Below, one piece after another: positions 1 to 7,470 of a DNA stretch of 64,000 nt (the first letter of the stretch is position 1; each line of letters opens with the position of its first letter). Source of the DNA: an uncultured Coriobacteriia bacterium (lineage in GTDB: Bacteria > Actinomycetota > Coriobacteriia > Coriobacteriales > QAMH01); assembly GCA_959608885.1 (NCBI GenBank), contig CAUHSG010000001.1, positions 1-64,000 of the forward strand, written 5' to 3'. The notes beneath the pieces were generated by a model that was not told where the DNA came from, did no database searches, and saw only the letters and a list, made by a program, of their open reading frames with translations. The translations under genes and the position numbers were made by a program.

Positions 1-888
1 AGGGCCATTTTTAACCGCAAACTTGACGATATCGTCGAAGACTTCGAGAAGAACTACTACGAGGCCGAGGAAATCTTCTTCACCAAGCAAGATTGGCACT
101 TCCCCAACAAGCATCGCATCATCGAGATTCTCGATGACATTCGCCGAATCATGTTCCCGCGTTACTTCGGCTGGGAGGTCCCTTGCGAGACGGGCCCCAA
201 GTACTTCATCGGCGATACGCTCACGCGTATCGAGCATTCCCTGCGCAAGCAGGTGCGCGAGGCGCTTCTCTTCCGTGACGAGACCCTTTCCAAGGACGAA
301 GTGCGCGAGCGTACGAGTCAGATCTGCTCCGACTTCTTCTATCGGCTTCCCGTCATCCAGCGTCTCTTGCTCAAGGACGTGCAGGCTGCCTTCGATGGTG
401 ATCCGGCGGCCCAATCCAAGGAGGAGGTCATCTTCTCCTACCCCGGTTTCTACGCAATCTTCGTTCATCGCATCGCCCATGAGTTCTATCTTGCCGACGT
501 GCCCCTCATTCCACGCATCATGAGCGAGCATGCTCATGAGCTCACGGGTGTCGACATCAACGCTGGTGCGCAAATCGGCGAGTACTTCTTCATCGACCAT
601 GCCACGGGCGTCGTCATCGGCGAGACCACCGTCATCGGCGACCACGTCAAGATCTACCAGGGCGTCACGCTCGGAGCGCTCTCGCTACGCGCAGGTCAGA
701 AGCTCAAGGGCACTAAACGCCATCCGACAATCGAGGACAACGTCACGATCTATTCCGGCGCAAGCGTGCTCGGTGGTGACACGATCATCGGCGAGGGCTC
801 GGTCATCGCCGGCAATAGCTTCGTCACCGAATCGGTACCGCCACATTCGCGTGTCGTGCTCAAGGATCAGGAAATCATCGTCAAGTAG
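1..888 (+). CDS. cysE: Serine O-acetyltransferase (EpsC/CysE type), 5' end cut by the window edge
   Basis: The enzyme acetylates L-serine with acetyl-CoA to O-acetylserine, the first committed step of cysteine synthesis in the cytosol. The frame is open from base 1, so the start lies outside the window; 295 residues are visible. The C-terminal half is a left-handed beta-helix of hexapeptide repeats (GAQIGEYFFIDHATGVVIGE, GDTIIGEGSVIAGNSFV) with the family signature IDHATGVVIGETT and the catalytic-site stretch HRIAHEF before it. The long N-terminal helical region resembles the EpsC branch rather than short CysE proteins. QueD follows after 19 bases on the same strand. The family call is secure; EpsC versus CysE naming is less so. 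Confidence 0.92.
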   Translation, partial: RAIFNRKLDDIVEDFEKNYYEAEEIFFTKQDWHFPNKHRIIEILDDIRRIMFPRYFGWEVPCETGPKYFIGDTLTRIEHSLRKQVREALLFRDETLSKDEVRERTSQICSDFFYRLPVIQRLLLKDVQAAFDGDPAAQSKEEVIFSYPGFYAIFVHRIAHEFYLADVPLIPRIMSEHAHELTGVDINAGAQIGEYFFIDHATGVVIGETTVIGDHVKIYQGVTLGALSLRAGQKLKGTKRHPTIEDNVTIYSGASVLGGDTIIGEGSVIAGNSFVTESVPPHSRVVLKDQEIIVK

Positions 889-907
889 TCTCGAGAACGG
901 AAGCATC

Positions 908-1327
908 ATGTACGGATTGAAGACGGAAAGCTCCTTCGACGCCGCCCACTTCCTCACCGACTACGAGGGCAAGTGCGAGAACCTCCACGGACATCGCTGG
1001 CGTGTCATCGCCTGGATCGAAGTCGACGAGCTGCAGACAGACGGCCAGGAGAAGGACATGGTTGTCGACTTTGGTGATTTCAAGCGTGCCCTGCGCTCGC
1101 TTACCGCTCAATTCGATCACATGTTCATCGTCGAGGAGGGCTCGCTTGCACCCTCAACCATAGCCGCGCTCGAGTCCGAAACCTTCAAGTTGTTCGTGGT
1201 TCCCTGGCGCACCACGAGCGAGAACTTCGCATGCTACTTCTTCGGCAAGCTTGCCGAGATGGGTTTTCCGGTCTCGAAAGTCGAAGTGGATGAAACGCCC
1301 AATAACTGTGCCTATTACTGCGAATAG
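908..1327 (+). CDS. queD: 6-carboxy-5,6,7,8-tetrahydropterin synthase (QueD/PTPS family)
   Basis: This cytosolic enzyme converts 7,8-dihydroneopterin triphosphate to carboxytetrahydropterin in queuosine/7-deazaguanine synthesis. At 139 residues it has the usual length. Zinc ligands appear as AAH near residue 13 and HGH near residue 29; the catalytic Cys sits just before them in KCENLHGH. The MVVDFGDFK and FDHMF motifs and the C-terminal ETPNNCAYY are typical. The frame is open well upstream inside the preceding gene, but homology begins at the ATG at 908, so that start is used; the ribosome site is weak. No other queuosine genes are in the window, so assignment to that pathway rests on family knowledge. 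Confidence 0.9.
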   Translation: MYGLKTESSFDAAHFLTDYEGKCENLHGHRWRVIAWIEVDELQTDGQEKDMVVDFGDFKRALRSLTAQFDHMFIVEEGSLAPSTIAALESETFKLFVVPWRTTSENFACYFFGKLAEMGFPVSKVEVDETPNNCAYYCE

Positions 1328-1353
1328 ATTGATCAAGAGAGGAGATCATCGCA

Positions 1354-1953
1354 ATGAACGTCGTTTGCCTGGACCTCGAAGGGGTACTTGTTCCGGAAAT
1401 CTGGATCGAATTTGCCGAAGCGTGCGGCATTCCCGAGCTTACGCGCACGACGCGCGAAGAGCCCGATTACGACAAGCTCATGCAATATCGTCTCGACATA
1501 CTCGACGAGCACGGGCTCACGCTTCCTCAGATCCAGGAGACGATCGCGACGCTCCATCCCTTCGAGGGGGCACGCGCGTTCCTCGACGAGTTGCGCTCGA
1601 TCACGCAGGTCATGATCGTGAGCGATACCTTCTCGCAGTTCGCCTCCCCGCTCATGAGGAAACTCGGCTGGCCCACCATCCTGTGCAACGAGCTCCTCGT
1701 CGATGACGGCGGCCGCATTACCGGCTGGCGCATGCGCAAGGCCGAGAAGAAGGTCCAGGTCACGCAGCTTATCAACGAGATGGGCTTCGACACGATCTGC
1801 GCAGGCGATAGTCACAACGACATTTGCATGATCGAAGATGCCAAGGCGGGCTTCCTTTTCAGGACAACCGACGAGCTCAAGACTGCCTACCCCACCATCC
1901 CCGCACTCGAAAGCTATGACGAGCTGCTCGCTGCGATACGAGAGGCCCTTTAG
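1354..1953 (+). CDS. thrH: ThrH-type bifunctional phosphoserine phosphatase/homoserine phosphotransferase
   Basis: This is a HAD-superfamily phosphatase of 199 residues. The N-terminal aspartate motif LDLEGVLVPEIW is the ThrH signature, in which DLE replaces the DxD of SerB. Motif II is IVSDTF near residue 91, and motif III/IV is CAGDSHNDICMI near residue 150. Family members dephosphorylate phosphoserine and can move the phosphate to homoserine. It starts 26 bases after queD with a good AGGAG upstream, and the next gene begins at the base after its stop. With the serine acetyltransferase two genes upstream, it suggests a small serine-related cluster; that grouping is inference. Confidence 0.9.
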   Translation: MNVVCLDLEGVLVPEIWIEFAEACGIPELTRTTREEPDYDKLMQYRLDILDEHGLTLPQIQETIATLHPFEGARAFLDELRSITQVMIVSDTFSQFASPLMRKLGWPTILCNELLVDDGGRITGWRMRKAEKKVQVTQLINEMGFDTICAGDSHNDICMIEDAKAGFLFRTTDELKTAYPTIPALESYDELLAAIREAL

Positions 1954-2487
1954 ATGACGACTCCCACTTCCATCACCTGCACCGAACGCGTGCGCATGAA
2001 CGCGTTCTTCGGCCTGCTCTTCCTCTTTGGGGGTGACCTCATCCTGCTCTACGCCCTCATGGGCGAGAATTCGGGTTGGTTTGGAGCCGCAGTCGTCGGC
2101 GCGTGTGGTGTCGCGGGCATGCTCTTGGGTCTGTACTACATGTGCTGCTTTCTCAACAAGAAAATCACCGTATCCGACGACGACGTCGTCTACACAAACT
2201 GGATGGCAAGAAAGCAGAGTTACGCGTGGGATCAGGTCAGTGTCTCGTTTCACCCGGGCCGCAACGCCTACTTCATCTTCGATTTGGGCGGCAAGCGCGT
2301 GAAGTTCTACGGCTACGCGAACAACGCACAGGCCCTTTATGACTACTTGTTTGAGCACGCACGCTACGATGACGACACAATGCGCGTCCTGCACCGTATC
2401 GAGGAAGAGGCAGCTGAACGTGAACGCCAGCTGCGACTCGAGGAGGAAGCCGATGCCGCTTTCTGGGACGAGGACAATAACGACTGA
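1954..2487 (+). CDS. Two-helix membrane protein with a C-terminal charged tail, function unknown
   Basis: This 177-residue protein is not recognised as a named family. Two hydrophobic segments are visible (about residues 18-37 and 43-65), followed by a soluble beta-rich stretch with a YAWDQVSVSF motif of the kind seen in bacterial PH-like membrane proteins, then an acidic, probably helical tail rich in Glu/Arg. It starts directly after the thrH stop, implying translational coupling. The PH-like reading is only a resemblance. It is the last gene of the plus-strand group and is followed by a large palindrome. Confidence 0.8.
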   Translation: MTTPTSITCTERVRMNAFFGLLFLFGGDLILLYALMGENSGWFGAAVVGACGVAGMLLGLYYMCCFLNKKITVSDDDVVYTNWMARKQSYAWDQVSVSFHPGRNAYFIFDLGGKRVKFYGYANNAQALYDYLFEHARYDDDTMRVLHRIEEEAAERERQLRLEEEADAAFWDEDNND

Positions 2488-2494
2488 TCTTCCA

Positions 2495-2693
2495 GAAGCG
2501 CGCTGACGCAAGACGCTTGCCAATCGATTGCACCCGAAGCTCGAAAACGCTCGGCTGCGTGCGGCGACGCGAAGCTAGTCCCTTTAGGGAAACTCGCGCG
2601 CAAGACCAGCGTGCTCAGACAGTCCTCGCAAGACCGCCTCGCGTTTTCAGCGCTTCTGCAACCGGGACGGCGCGCCTTGCGTCAGCGCGCTTC
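2495..2693. repeat. Palindromic element, family 2, copy A (18-bp perfect terminal inverted repeat)
   Basis: Bases 2495-2512 are an exact reverse complement of 2676-2693 (18 bp). The interior can also fold imperfectly on itself. It contains GCTCAGACAGTCCTCGCAAG followed by ACCGC at 2613-2637, identical to a stretch in copy B at 31048-31072. The element fills the space between two convergent genes, so it may terminate both. No ORF in it looks real. Confidence 0.85.
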
Positions 2694-2704
2694 ATTCTTA
2701 GCCC

Positions 2705-4126
2705 CTACTCCTTGCCGTTCCAGCAGTAGGTGCAGACCTTGGACGAGTCGATGCCGATGGCCTCGAGCATGCCCGGTAGCGACTGGTAGCTCAGTGAATC
2801 AAACCCCATCTCCTCGCAAATGGTCTTGAGCATGCACGCACCGCGTTCGGTCGTGGCATCGGCGTATTCGTCGAGATGCTCATGTCCCTCGTCACCCTCG
2901 AGCTGCTGAACGACGCGTCGCGCGAGCAAATCCATGTCGTCCTTGTTGCGCGAGAAGGTAAGGTACTTGCACCCGTACATGATGGGTGGACAGGCGCTGC
3001 GCATGTGCACCTCGGCTGCGCCGGCGTCATACAGGAAGCTCACCGTCTCGCGCAGCTGAGTGCCACGCACGATCGAGTCGTCGACGAAGAGGAGCTTCTT
3101 GTTCTCGATGAGCTCGGGGACAGGAACGAGTTTCATCTTTGCCACGCGGTTGCGAATAGATTGATCCTGCGGCATGAAGGAGCGCGGCCAGGTGGGCGTG
3201 TACTTGATGAAGGGACGGGCATACGGCAGACCCGACTCGTTGGAGTAGCCGATACCATGTGCCACGCCGGAGTCAGGTACGCCGCCAACGGAGTCGACAT
3301 CGGGCAGGATGCCGCGCGCCTTCTCGTCGCGCGCCATGATGGCACCGTTGCGGTTACGCACAACCTCGACGTTCTCGCCTTCGTATTTTGAGTTGGGATA
3401 GCCGTAGTAAACCCAGAGGAAGGCGCATATCTTCATCTCATCGCCCGGCTCGGAGAGCGTCTCGTAGCCTTCGCAGGTGATATCGACGATTTCGGCGGGA
3501 CCGAGCTCGTAATCGGTGACGTAATCGAGTTTCTCGTAGGCAAACGACTCGAAAGACGCGCAATAGCCATCGGCATTCTTGCCGATGAGGATGGGCAGGC
3601 GACCCATCTTGTCTCGGGCGGCGATAATATGCTCATCATCGGTCATGATGAGTAGCGTGAGCGAACCGTCAACGACCTCCTGAGCGAACTTGATGCCCGT
3701 GACAAAGTCCTCGCGCTGGTTGATGAGCGCAGCGACAAGCTCGGTCGAGTTGACCTTGCCGGAGCTCATCGCCATGAACTGGCGGTCGCCCTTGGAGAAG
3801 TACTCGTCCACGAGCTCATCGGCATTGTTGATGCAGCCAATCGTCGTGATGGCGAAGACGCCCAGGTGCGAGCGAACAAGCAGCGGTTGCGGGTCGGTGT
3901 CGCTGATGCAGCCGATACCGCAATTGCCATGGAACTTGGCAAGATCGCCCTCGAAACGCGTGCGAAACGGCGTGTTCTCGATCGAATGGATCTGACGTTG
4001 AAAGCCTTCCTCGTCGTGGAAGATCATGCCCGCCCTTCGTGTGCCGAGGTGCGAATGGTAGTCGACCGCAAAGAACACGTCCAAAACGCAGTCGCGCTTG
4101 GAGGCAACGCCACAGAATCCACCCAT
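2705..4126 (-). CDS. PurF-like class II amidotransferase/phosphoribosyltransferase paralogue with degenerate glutaminase site
   Basis: The protein is 473 residues with a class II glutaminase domain followed by a type I phosphoribosyltransferase domain, as in PurF. The N-terminal Cys is residue 5 (MGGFCGV), implying a four-residue propeptide. The PRPP loop FVDDSIVRGTQ near residue 350 is intact. Four Cys match the 4Fe-4S ligands of the Bacillus-type enzyme (KICAF near 244, YGCKY near 386, and CTYC near 465-468). The glutamine-site motifs are not canonical: HxRYxT is replaced by CISDTD (73-78) and AHNGN by TTIGCIN (94-100). The ATG at 4126 is preceded by GAAAGG. True amidophosphoribosyltransferase activity is therefore doubtful; an altered ammonia donor or another reaction is possible. 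Confidence 0.85.
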   Translation of the reverse strand: MGGFCGVASKRDCVLDVFFAVDYHSHLGTRRAGMIFHDEEGFQRQIHSIENTPFRTRFEGDLAKFHGNCGIGCISDTDPQPLLVRSHLGVFAITTIGCINNADELVDEYFSKGDRQFMAMSSGKVNSTELVAALINQREDFVTGIKFAQEVVDGSLTLLIMTDDEHIIAARDKMGRLPILIGKNADGYCASFESFAYEKLDYVTDYELGPAEIVDITCEGYETLSEPGDEMKICAFLWVYYGYPNSKYEGENVEVVRNRNGAIMARDEKARGILPDVDSVGGVPDSGVAHGIGYSNESGLPYARPFIKYTPTWPRSFMPQDQSIRNRVAKMKLVPVPELIENKKLLFVDDSIVRGTQLRETVSFLYDAGAAEVHMRSACPPIMYGCKYLTFSRNKDDMDLLARRVVQQLEGDEGHEHLDEYADATTERGACMLKTICEEMGFDSLSYQSLPGMLEAIGIDSSKVCTYCWNGKE

Positions 4127-4166
4127 AATGCTTACCTTTCCGCAAAATCGTCCGAGAGACTTTAGC

Positions 4167-4172
4167 AATATA
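4167..4172 (-). promoter_or_regulatory. Candidate -10 box for the PurF-like gene
   Basis: The minus strand reads TATATT about 40 bases before the start at 4126. No convincing -35 was found. The box lies beside a 9-bp inverted repeat (4170-4178 against 4223-4231), so the gene may have its own, possibly regulated, promoter rather than depending on xdhC. Confidence 0.3.
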
Positions 4173-4227
4173 GCACGCGACTGCTCGATATGTGACTTGA
4201 GGCGTGCCCTGTTTTGTTCTATGCGTG

Positions 4228-5220
4228 CTATGAACGGCCCAAACCGCGCTCATGGCGTTCGCGCGCCTCGACGTCATAACGCTGGATGTAACGCACGTCG
4301 ATGAGCTCGGCAACGATGGCGATGGCGAGCTCGGCAGGCGTCTTGGCGCCGAACTTGAGGCCGATGGGACGCTTGACATGCTCCCATTGCGCATCGGTGA
4401 GACCGGCGGCTTTCACGATTTCGTAGACGGTGCTGTTCTTGCCAGCGCAGCCCATCATGCCAACGTAATGCGCGTTACAGCGTTCAGCCCAGACGCAGCA
4501 CTCGGGATCGTACATGTGGCCACGCGTCAGCACGCAGACGTAGTCGGCGGGATCAGCGGCATACTCGTCGAGTGCCGAGAAGTCATCCGAGGGCAGCAGG
4601 ATGCGCTCGACGCCGGGAAACCGGCGCTCGTTGAGATAGGCGGCATCGTTATCGACGACCGTCACGTCGAAGCCGACGTGCGCGACGAGCTTCGCAAGCT
4701 CGACGGCGACATCGGACGCGCCAAGCAACCATACGCGAATGGGATCGAAAAGCGCGACACTTGCCCAGGTAAGCCCCTCGAATTGCTCGTTATGCATGGA
4801 AGGACCTCGCGTGACGTCCTTCATCTGGAAGATATCGCGGTCCGAAACGGGGCGCGAGCAGAGAATCTCCTTGGCGTCGTTGCAGAAAAAGAGTAGAGGC
4901 CTCCCATCAGCGGAGCCAGTCTCGCCGTACTTCTTGGTGACGGCGTTGTCGACGTTGTTCACGGCAAGCGCCGCATCGTAGACGACCTTGAAACCGAGCC
5001 AGGCAAGCTCGCCATCGTCAATGGCGCGAATGGCACGTTCGAGCGTGGGGATATCGGCAGTGGTGAGGGACGCCATGATGGCATCGAGCGAAGCGGGTGA
5101 CATGTGCGCGTTTCCGCGCGTGGCATCGTCATTGAACGCGGGAACGTCATCAGTGGTAAATGTCGGCATCTCGCCAGCTTCGAGTGCCGATATCGCCGTA
5201 AGAAGAGCCTGCCTATCCAT
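4228..5220 (-). CDS. xdhC: XdhC/CoxI family molybdoenzyme maturation protein
   Basis: XdhC proteins bind and help sulfurate the molybdenum cofactor before insertion into xanthine-dehydrogenase-type hydroxylases. The 330-residue protein has an N-terminal XdhC/CoxI-like region and a C-terminal Rossmann-like domain starting at VWLLGASDVAVELAK near residue 160. The conserved end GLKFGAKTPAELAIAIVAEL is of this family. The second in-frame ATG (5220) is chosen because GGGAGAGG lies seven bases before it, whereas the ATG at 5232 overlaps that site. No molybdenum hydroxylase subunits are in the window. A strong hairpin separates it from the genes upstream. Confidence 0.88.
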   Translation of the reverse strand: MDRQALLTAISALEAGEMPTFTTDDVPAFNDDATRGNAHMSPASLDAIMASLTTADIPTLERAIRAIDDGELAWLGFKVVYDAALAVNNVDNAVTKKYGETGSADGRPLLFFCNDAKEILCSRPVSDRDIFQMKDVTRGPSMHNEQFEGLTWASVALFDPIRVWLLGASDVAVELAKLVAHVGFDVTVVDNDAAYLNERRFPGVERILLPSDDFSALDEYAADPADYVCVLTRGHMYDPECCVWAERCNAHYVGMMGCAGKNSTVYEIVKAAGLTDAQWEHVKRPIGLKFGAKTPAELAIAIVAELIDVRYIQRYDVEARERHERGLGRS

Positions 5221-5238
5221 ATCCTCTCCCATCTACAA

Positions 5239-5273
5239 AGGCAAGGCGGACGCACGAGACGTCCGCCTTGCCT
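5239..5273 (-). terminator. Strong hairpin, probable terminator
   Basis: A perfect 14-bp stem (5239-5252 with 5260-5273) encloses a 7-base loop. It follows the stop of the small gene at 5286. On the minus strand the stem is followed by TTTGTAGAT, a short T run. It probably ends the two-gene unit upstream of xdhC or reduces read-through into it. Confidence 0.7.
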
Positions 5274-5285
5274 GCCTGAACGCAT

Positions 5286-5477
5286 CTAGAAGGAATAGCC
5301 CGTTCCGTGGATTACGTAACCATCAAAGGGGAAAAACTCCCCGTCTTCGTACGTGAAGCGCTCCTTCGTATGGGGAAGCCACCAGACCTTTGTCGTGTCG
5401 GGCGCGTAGCCGAACTCCTCGCAGACGAGCATCTCGCCATCGTGCTCGCCCCCGCAGGCCCTGCCTTCTCGCTCCAT
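5286..5477 (-). CDS. Small conserved-looking protein with a CGG motif, unknown function
   Basis: A 63-residue protein, unrecognised. It has a Cys at residue 8 (ACGGEH) and another at residue 19, an acidic/aromatic C-terminal half (FFPFDGYVIHGTGYSF) and no membrane segment. The start at 5477 is preceded by a GGGGGG stretch and lies 18 bases after the stop of the NifX-like gene, so the two are probably co-transcribed. The gene position between a cofactor-binding protein and XdhC suggests a metal-cofactor link, which is inference only. Confidence 0.6.
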   Translation of the reverse strand: MEREGRACGGEHDGEMLVCEEFGYAPDTTKVWWLPHTKERFTYEDGEFFPFDGYVIHGTGYSF

Positions 5478-5495
5478 GCGCCCCCCCTATCGCGT

Positions 5496-5867
5496 CTAAT
5501 GATGGCAGGTGTTGTCGACGGTCATCTTGCCGACCTTACCTTGCGCAATGAGCTCGGCGACATCGCCCACCCTCGGCGTCTCGTTCTCGAAGTAGACGTC
5601 GATTCCGGCCTCGGAAAAGCCCATGAACGGACGCATGCCCATGCCGGCTGCAACGATGGCATCGGCGCCTGCATCGGAAAGCAGCATGACCGGACGCATG
5701 CAGCCACCTTCCTCGTGAGGCGGATTGTCGATGTTCTCGACCGAGGCGATCTGGCCATCATCGATGGTGACGAGGGTGAAGCAATCGCATTTGCCAAAGT
5801 GACCGCTACGCTCGGAATCAAGACCGGCCTGGCCCATGGTCGGAACTGCAAGCTTGATCGTGCTCAT
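5496..5867 (-). CDS. NifX/NafY-type dinitrogenase cofactor-binding domain protein
   Basis: A 123-residue single-domain protein of the NifB/NifX/NafY-like cofactor-binding family. The fold signatures are visible: an N-terminal IKLAVPTMG, SERSGHFGKCDCFTLV, then GCMRPVMLL, and a C-terminal ADAIVAAGMGMRPFMGFSEAGI. Standalone members bind iron-molybdenum or iron-sulfur clusters and are common in anaerobes without nitrogenase. A GGAG lies nine bases before the ATG. It leads a two-gene unit with the small protein downstream, near xdhC. A role in molybdenum cofactor handling is plausible but unproven. Confidence 0.85.
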   Translation of the reverse strand: MSTIKLAVPTMGQAGLDSERSGHFGKCDCFTLVTIDDGQIASVENIDNPPHEEGGCMRPVMLLSDAGADAIVAAGMGMRPFMGFSEAGIDVYFENETPRVGDVAELIAQGKVGKMTVDNTCHH

Positions 5868-5958
5868 GGTGTCTGCTCCTAATCAACGTGAACTATGCAC
5901 GCCGTCTAGTATAGGCTTCCTGCTGGTGACGCTTTGCAACGGTTCGTCAACGGGCACC

Positions 5959-7446
5959 TCAATTACCCGTAACGCCGTACTCGAGAAGCTCGTCGACAGT
6001 CACGAAGCGGTAGCCCTGCTCCTTGAGCTGAGGCAACGCGATGCGCAGCGCCTCGACGGTCTGATTGCGCTCGCCTCCCCCATCGTGCATCAGAACGATC
6101 TGACCGGGCTGAACCGAGAGGATGCGCTGAACGATGGCATCGACACCGGGACGGCTCCAGTCAAGCGTGTCGACATCCCATCCGATTTCGGCCTTTACCT
6201 GCGAGGACAGGGTCTCGACCATCGGGCCGTAGTAGTTGCCTCCCGGCGCGCGCATGACGCGACTCACCTGGTAGCCGAGGACATCCTCGATGGCATCGAA
6301 GCCCTTGGTAATCTCGGCGATTTGCTCGTCAGTGGACATGAGCGTCATGTTCACGCCCTGCCCCGACCCATCGGCGTGATCATAGGAATGAGTTGCGATC
6401 TGATTGCCCGCATCCGCAATCTGCTTGAGCACCGTGGCGTTGTCCTCACATTGATTCCCGATGGCAAAGAAGGTCGCGTGCGCATCGTTGGCGTTGAGAA
6501 TCTCGAGTATCTGGCGCGAGCTCTCGGGCCAGGGACCATCATCGAAAGTCAGCGCGATCACCTTCTCGCCGCCCGTGTCGGGTGTGTATGCCGTAAATCC
6601 CGAATTGACAGGCTGCTCGACGACCGTAGTGACGCTCTTGCCCGAAATCTTGCCCGTACGCACAGCTTGCGTACCGTCAACCCCGGCCGAGTACAAGTGG
6701 ACCGATCCCTTATAGTACGCATCGGGCGTCGCTTGCATCGAGCTTGCGGCGAATGGCAAACGGGAGGTCACCTCCTCGTATTCCTCCGTGACATCCTCGC
6801 CATCGTCTATTGTAATGATGGCGTCTTTCACTATGCGCGCCTGCGGATCACTCGTCGTTTCGCCGTTAATGGTGGCTGCCAGGAGATTTCCACCGCCCTG
6901 TTTGGCAACACTGCCGTCAACGGCAAGCAGATCGCCTGCAGTTGGCGATGCGTGCCCATCATCAACGAGCTTTTTCAGCGTCGTGTTAGCCGGCACGCTC
7001 ACGGTCGTTCCATTCACGCTCACGTTGTAGATGGGCGGAAAGAAGATGAACCACGCGGCCACGGCCAGAACAACGAGTACGAGCGCGGTGATGACGATGA
7101 ATTTCTTGCTGCCATGTTTCTGGAAGGCGGCAGCGTTACCACTCGAAATCGAATACGACGCAACGCCACTCGTGTAGCCACCGCGATGCCGCGAAGGCAC
7201 TTGCAGGTAGGGAACATCCTGATGCGAAGCACGGGTGGAATGATCCGTAGACTGATACGCTGCGTTGGAGCGGGAACGATATTGCGACTCGCGACGCACC
7301 ACGCGCTGGCATGACGCGGGCGACGAGGCATTGTTCTGTTGAGGACGCCGCATATGCGGTTCACCCGTCGAGCGTGCACGGTACCGGTCACGCGAATAGC
7401 GGCTCATATCCTCTGACGAATTGCGTCTTATCCTATCTGATCCCAC
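5959..7446 (-). CDS. Membrane-anchored polysaccharide deacetylase (NodB domain)
   Basis: This is a predicted cell-wall or exopolysaccharide deacetylase of 495 residues. The first ~115 residues are basic and low-complexity (cytoplasmic), followed by one membrane helix (about 118-138). An outer linker domain starting VSVNGTTVSVPANTT comes next, and the NodB domain occupies about 295-490. Catalytic motifs are present: TFDDGP, ATHSYDH (the metal-binding HxxxH), RAPGGNY and LMHDGG. The GTG at 7446 is chosen because GGAGG is seven bases upstream; the internal ATG at 7407 has its AGAGG too close. Peptidoglycan N-acetylglucosamine is the likeliest substrate, by family inference. Confidence 0.9.
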   Translation of the reverse strand: MGSDRIRRNSSEDMSRYSRDRYRARSTGEPHMRRPQQNNASSPASCQRVVRRESQYRSRSNAAYQSTDHSTRASHQDVPYLQVPSRHRGGYTSGVASYSISSGNAAAFQKHGSKKFIVITALVLVVLAVAAWFIFFPPIYNVSVNGTTVSVPANTTLKKLVDDGHASPTAGDLLAVDGSVAKQGGGNLLAATINGETTSDPQARIVKDAIITIDDGEDVTEEYEEVTSRLPFAASSMQATPDAYYKGSVHLYSAGVDGTQAVRTGKISGKSVTTVVEQPVNSGFTAYTPDTGGEKVIALTFDDGPWPESSRQILEILNANDAHATFFAIGNQCEDNATVLKQIADAGNQIATHSYDHADGSGQGVNMTLMSTDEQIAEITKGFDAIEDVLGYQVSRVMRAPGGNYYGPMVETLSSQVKAEIGWDVDTLDWSRPGVDAIVQRILSVQPGQIVLMHDGGGERNQTVEALRIALPQLKEQGYRFVTVDELLEYGVTGN

Positions 7447-7470
7447 GGCAGACCTCCGGTGTCCACATAT

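Noticed and set aside
5908..5939. TATACT and TTGCAA before the NifX-like gene as a promoter
   Set aside because: The boxes are 20 bases apart, outside the usual 16-18; a promoter is likely here but I cannot place it.
5836..7314. 492-codon open frame opposite the polysaccharide deacetylase
   Set aside because: It is a shadow of a well-supported NodB-domain gene, with no ribosome site or recognisable domain.
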